From Alistipes sp. (GTDB taxonomy: Bacteria; Bacteroidota; Bacteroidia; Bacteroidales; Rikenellaceae): a stretch of DNA of 64,000 nt. A program made the translations under genes and the position numbers. Positions within the stretch are counted from its first letter, which is position 1, and the number at the start of each line of letters is the position of its first letter. Below, piece by piece: positions 61,465-64,000 of this stretch. The stretch is taken from assembly GCA_017398555.1 (NCBI GenBank), contig JAFQFV010000029.1, positions 18,856 through 82,855 on the forward strand, in the 5' to 3' direction. The notes under the pieces are model-generated. The model saw only the letters and a list, made by a program, of their open reading frames with translations. It was not told the DNA's origin and made no database searches.

Positions 61465-62121
61465 TTACCCGAAAATAGCATCAAATAGCTCCTCTGTATT
61501 GTCTGCAATATACTCTGCGCCGCTCTCTACAAGCTCCTGACGATCTCTGAAGCCCCAGCTTACGCCTATGGAGTGTACTCCTGCGGCGCGGGCGGTCTGA
61601 ATATCGATGCCCGAATCGCCAACCATGTAGGTATTGTCGGCAGTAGCACCGCACTGCTCCATTATAAGGTCGATAATCGCTCTGTCGGGCTTGAGCGGGA
61701 AGCCGTCGCGGTTGCCATATATTGCTGCAAACTCAATATCTCCGAAGAACTTCTCTATCAGGCGGTTAGTGCCCGAGTGGAACTTGTTTGATGCCACAGC
61801 AAGTGTTGCGCCTGCATCAGAGAGCTTTTTTAGTAGCTCATGCACTCCGTTGTAGGCTACAGTGTAGTTGTCGATATTGTCGTAATAGTACTCCACGAAG
61901 TCTTTACGCGCAGCGGCAATATAGTCAGTCGTGCGCAGTAACTCCGGTAGTGCACGCTCCACAAGACGAGTCACGCCGTTGCCTACAAAGTGACAATACT
62001 CTTCGTAGCTGTGCTCCTCAAGACCTCGTTGGCGCAACATATGGTTGCAACAAGCGGCAAGGTCGCCAATAGTATTGAGCAGCGTGCCGTCAAGGTCGAA
62101 AATTACAAGTTTTTTACTCAT
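61465..62121 (-). CDS. gph: HAD-family phosphoglycolate phosphatase-like hydrolase
   Basis: The 218-residue HAD enzyme has motif I FDLDGTLLNT (nucleophile Asp9), a helical cap (about 15-85), motif II VASNKFHSG (Ser/Asn), the Lys of LKPDRA and motif IV VGDSGIDIQTARAAG. It is typical of Gph, which removes phosphate from 2-phosphoglycolate arising from DNA repair; related HADs act on other small phosphates. It overlaps nhaC by 8 bp and ends before a terminator. Confidence 0.88.
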   Translation of the reverse strand: MSKKLVIFDLDGTLLNTIGDLAACCNHMLRQRGLEEHSYEEYCHFVGNGVTRLVERALPELLRTTDYIAAARKDFVEYYYDNIDNYTVAYNGVHELLKKLSDAGATLAVASNKFHSGTNRLIEKFFGDIEFAAIYGNRDGFPLKPDRAIIDLIMEQCGATADNTYMVGDSGIDIQTARAAGVHSIGVSWGFRDRQELVESGAEYIADNTEELFDAIFG

Positions 62122-63571
62122 CGGTCGGTCTGTTTTTAACGATTTTATATCCTATGGCAGCCACTAATATTGAGCATATCGGGCTGATGATATTAAAAAG
62201 GCAGTATGGCAGATATGTGATTGTCGCCACTCCGAGTACGGTCGATTGTGTCATACCGCACGAGTTCCACGGAATAAGCACCGAGGTTACCGTTGCCGAG
62301 TCCTCTACTGAGCGGCTGAGCAGACGCCCCTCTAATCCGCGACGGCGATAGAGGTCGCCAAAGGTGTTGCCCGTAATGATGATTGAGATATATTGGTCGG
62401 CGGTTGTCAGGTTGCAGAATACTCCTGTAGAGATAGTTGAGATAACCACGCTCAGAGGTCGCTTTGCAAAGCGCATAAACAGACGTGTCAGCGCCGCGAG
62501 CATACCACTTCCTGCCATCACTCCACCAAAGCACATCGCGCAGAGTATGAGCCAGATAGTGTTCATCATACCACCCATGCCGCGCGTTGCAACAAGCTCG
62601 TTAAGCATCGCATCGCCCGTATCTATAGCCGTTGTTGAGGAGCAGGCAACCATAAGCCCCTTAAAGCTGCCCAAAGCCCCCTCACTACCGATAGTTGCAA
62701 CTATATCCGGCTGGAAAATCAGCATCGCAATTGCCGCCACTACGGTCGCCGCAAAGAGGGTAATAAGCGCAGGTAACTTCTTGAGAATCAGTAGCGCTGT
62801 AATCAACGGCACGATAAGCAGCCAAGCCGAAATGTTGAACGTGCTGTGCAGCGTCTGCGAGATATGCTCTATATGCGCTGCCGAGTCGGGGGTGTGGGCT
62901 ATCGAAATCCCGAAAAAGACACACAGCGCAATGAGAAACGACGGCACCGTGGTTATCATCATATATCTAATATGTTCAAACAGCGGCACCTTCGCAGCAG
63001 ATGATGCAAGCACCGTGGTATCCGATAGTGCAGAGACCTTATCGCCAAAATATGCACCCGAAATTATCGCGCCGGCAATCCACCCCTCAGAAAATCCCAT
63101 CGCCTGACCGATACCCATCAGCGCCACACCGATAGTGGCAATCGTAGTCCACGATGAACCCGTGATAAGCGACACAAGAGCGCAGATTATACAGGCAATA
63201 CCTAAAAAACTCCTCGGATGGATAACCTCCAAACCGTAGCAAATCAGCGTCGGAACCACTCCGCTGAGCATCCACGTACCCGAAATTGCTCCGATAAGCA
63301 GCAGTATGATAATCGCCGATGCCGAGGTGCGGATATTCTCGACAATCGCATCCTCAAGGGTGCTCCACTTGCATCCGCAGAGCACTATGGCAAGCGTCGC
63401 AGCTACAGATGAGGCGAAGAGCAACGCAATCTGACTGCCACCCATAATGGCATCAGCACCAAAGCATTTAATCACCAACGCAAGTACGATGATAAGCACA
63501 CAGAGCGGAATAGCGGCAATCCAAAGTGGAGTCTGTGTCTTGTATCTGGATAAAAAATTTGCGAATTTCAT
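62114..63571 (-). CDS. nhaC: Na+/H+ antiporter, NhaC family
   Basis: The 485-residue membrane protein has about 11-12 helices. Landmarks include GAISGTWMLSGVVPTLICYG, GSSWTTIATIGVALMGIG, GAIISGAYFGDKVSALSDTTVLA (conserved NhaC ion-path region) and SVEDSATVTSVLIPWNSCG. It exchanges sodium for protons or a metabolite across the inner membrane; some NhaC members are malate/lactate antiporters. It has a TATCTTTG -7 element 21 bp before its start and shares the gap with the divergent tRNA-Arg promoter. Confidence 0.9.
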   Translation of the reverse strand: MKFANFLSRYKTQTPLWIAAIPLCVLIIVLALVIKCFGADAIMGGSQIALLFASSVAATLAIVLCGCKWSTLEDAIVENIRTSASAIIILLLIGAISGTWMLSGVVPTLICYGLEVIHPRSFLGIACIICALVSLITGSSWTTIATIGVALMGIGQAMGFSEGWIAGAIISGAYFGDKVSALSDTTVLASSAAKVPLFEHIRYMMITTVPSFLIALCVFFGISIAHTPDSAAHIEHISQTLHSTFNISAWLLIVPLITALLILKKLPALITLFAATVVAAIAMLIFQPDIVATIGSEGALGSFKGLMVACSSTTAIDTGDAMLNELVATRGMGGMMNTIWLILCAMCFGGVMAGSGMLAALTRLFMRFAKRPLSVVISTISTGVFCNLTTADQYISIIITGNTFGDLYRRRGLEGRLLSRSVEDSATVTSVLIPWNSCGMTQSTVLGVATITYLPYCLFNIISPICSILVAAIGYKIVKNRPTDE

Positions 63572-63588
63572 ATTACTTTTGGTTTAGG

Positions 63589-63620
63589 TTGCAAAGATAT
63601 GCAAAATTTTGTTACCTTTG
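63589..63620 (+). promoter_or_regulatory. promoter of tRNA-Arg
   Basis: TTG (63589-63591), 21 bp, TACCTTTG (63613-63620); the mature tRNA starts 13 bp later. Confidence 0.8.
63592..63599 (-). promoter_or_regulatory. -7 promoter element of nhaC
   Basis: TATCTTTG on minus, 20 bp before the nhaC start. It overlaps the spacer of the tRNA-Arg promoter. No clear -33. Confidence 0.45.
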
Positions 63621-63632
63621 CACTCAATCTTT

Positions 63633-63704
63633 GCCCTTGTAGTTCAACGGATAGAACGAAGGTTTCCTAAACCTTAGATAGCAGTTCGATTCTGCTCGGG
63701 GGTA
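63633..63704 (+). tRNA. tRNA-Arg (CCU)
   Basis: The 72-nt cloverleaf starts GCCCTTG and ends CGGGGGTA. The anticodon arm is AAGGT-TTCCTAA-ACCTT (anticodon CCT, reading AGG), and the T-arm AGCAG-TTCGATT-CTGCT. The acceptor stem has several G-U pairs. CCA is not encoded. A structured repeat element starts one base after it. Confidence 0.95.
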
Positions 63705-63705
63705 C

Positions 63706-63827
63706 TTTGTCGTGAAAAGGCAGCATTAGCTGCATATCCCTTAACTCCCCGAATGGGACGTACCTCAAGTACTACCCATCCGGGGATTTTTCACGATATG
63801 CACCTACTACTACCTTTTGACGACAAA
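63706..63827. repeat. structured intergenic element D1
   Basis: This 122-bp copy pairs TTTGTCGTGAAAAGG (63706-63720) with CCTTTTGACGACAAA (63813-63827), 14 of 15 positions, with the family's G.G mismatch. The middle stem is perfect here (GCATATC with GATATGC), and a side hairpin GCAGC-ATTA-GCTGC is present. The inner hairpin (63747-63785) is CCCCGAATGGG with CCCATCCGGGG (one A.C mismatch), tip GTACCTCAAGTAC, then T5. It probably ends tRNA-Arg transcription. Confidence 0.88.
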
Positions 63828-64000
63828 TGAGTGCACAGAATAGGCAGAGTGCAAATTGACGTAAAACAATGACGGTTAGTGCAGGAACACTAACCGTCTT
63901 ATATCTATCCGCAAATCGGATACCAGAAAAGCTGATAGCTAATAGTTGTCTTGTATAGCCCTTCGCTGTTTTTTTGTGCCGAGCGTTAATCCTCCTTCGG
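63828..64000. repeat. partial repeat units and hairpins at the window edge
   Basis: A partial short unit (TGAGTGCACAGAATAGG, 63828-63855) is followed by a perfect 11-bp hairpin GACGGTTAGTG-CAGGAA-CACTAACCGTC (63871-63898), a smaller one (TATCCG-CAAAT-CGGATA, 63906-63922), and at 63957-63990 the right half of another element copy, which matches C1 (AGCCCTTCGCTG, T-tract, GTGCCGAGCGTT). No gene is seen. Confidence 0.65.

Noticed and set aside
1-64000. Complete prophage, insertion sequence or transposase genes
   Set aside because: I found no transposase, integrase, terminase or capsid gene. The only phage-like genes are the pair at 54725-55625.

Overview
The window is a gene-dense bacterial chromosome segment from the Bacteroidetes, almost certainly Bacteroidales. 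The evidence is the promoter type (TTTG, 19-21 bp, TAnnTTTG), an Rpb6-like omega subunit, tandem Skp/OmpH genes beside bamA, a C10 (streptopain-type) peptidase and a Sus-type starch-binding lipoprotein. A futalosine-pathway gene (mqnE) would suit a Rikenellaceae/Alistipes-like host, but the genus is inference.

Layout. 1-5.7 kb (+): a Pro/Glu-rich protein, rsmI, two tandem LpxL-like acyltransferases and two GT2 enzymes, probably envelope lipid/glycan synthesis. 5.7-9.1 kb: yebC (-), an AT-rich C10 peptidase/barrel pair, and a Sua5-type tRNA modification enzyme. 9.1-12.6 kb: a repeat array and a 998-aa PEGA-repeat protein. 12.7-18.7 kb: an EamA transporter, the minus-strand cdd-rluA-dtd-two S1/P1 nucleases cluster, divergent yhcC, and yitT. 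19.2-24.1 kb (-): a starch-binding lipoprotein, pnp, rpsO. 24.4-37.5 kb (+): twelve tightly packed genes (apbE, lipid kinase, GT, ECF sigma, rsmG, phosphoesterase, tgt, lptF/G, mqnE, PASTA, rluD-like, ygiQ). 37.9-44.3 kb (-): a membrane protein/winged-helix pair, the envelope biogenesis group uppS-bamA-skp-skp, and nadK. 44.4-46.5 kb (+): pdxJ-cca. 47-54.6 kb (-): rpsT, tRNA-Glu, and bamD-rpoZ-coaBC-recN-iron/cobalamin ABC transporter. 54.7-55.6 kb (+): a small phage-like pair. 55.7-63.6 kb (-): an RND efflux operon, gph and nhaC. tRNA-Arg and repeats close the window.

The most unusual content is a family of structured ~125-bp intergenic elements at four loci (9113-9495, 18744-19119, 37494-37815, 63706-63855), with a right-arm fragment at the window edge. 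Each full copy folds as three nested stems. The outer stem (ATTTGTCGT...ACGACAAAT with a constant G.G mismatch) and the inner hairpin differ between copies by compensatory changes. Most inner hairpins end in a T-tract like an intrinsic terminator. Copies start directly at gene 3' ends: beside tRNA-Arg, on the stop codon of the Sua5 gene, and supplying the last codons of ygiQ. A second, unrelated structured region (a 165-bp palindrome and a 119-bp cloverleaf-like element) lies at 46.55-46.88 kb. I do not recognise either as a named family.
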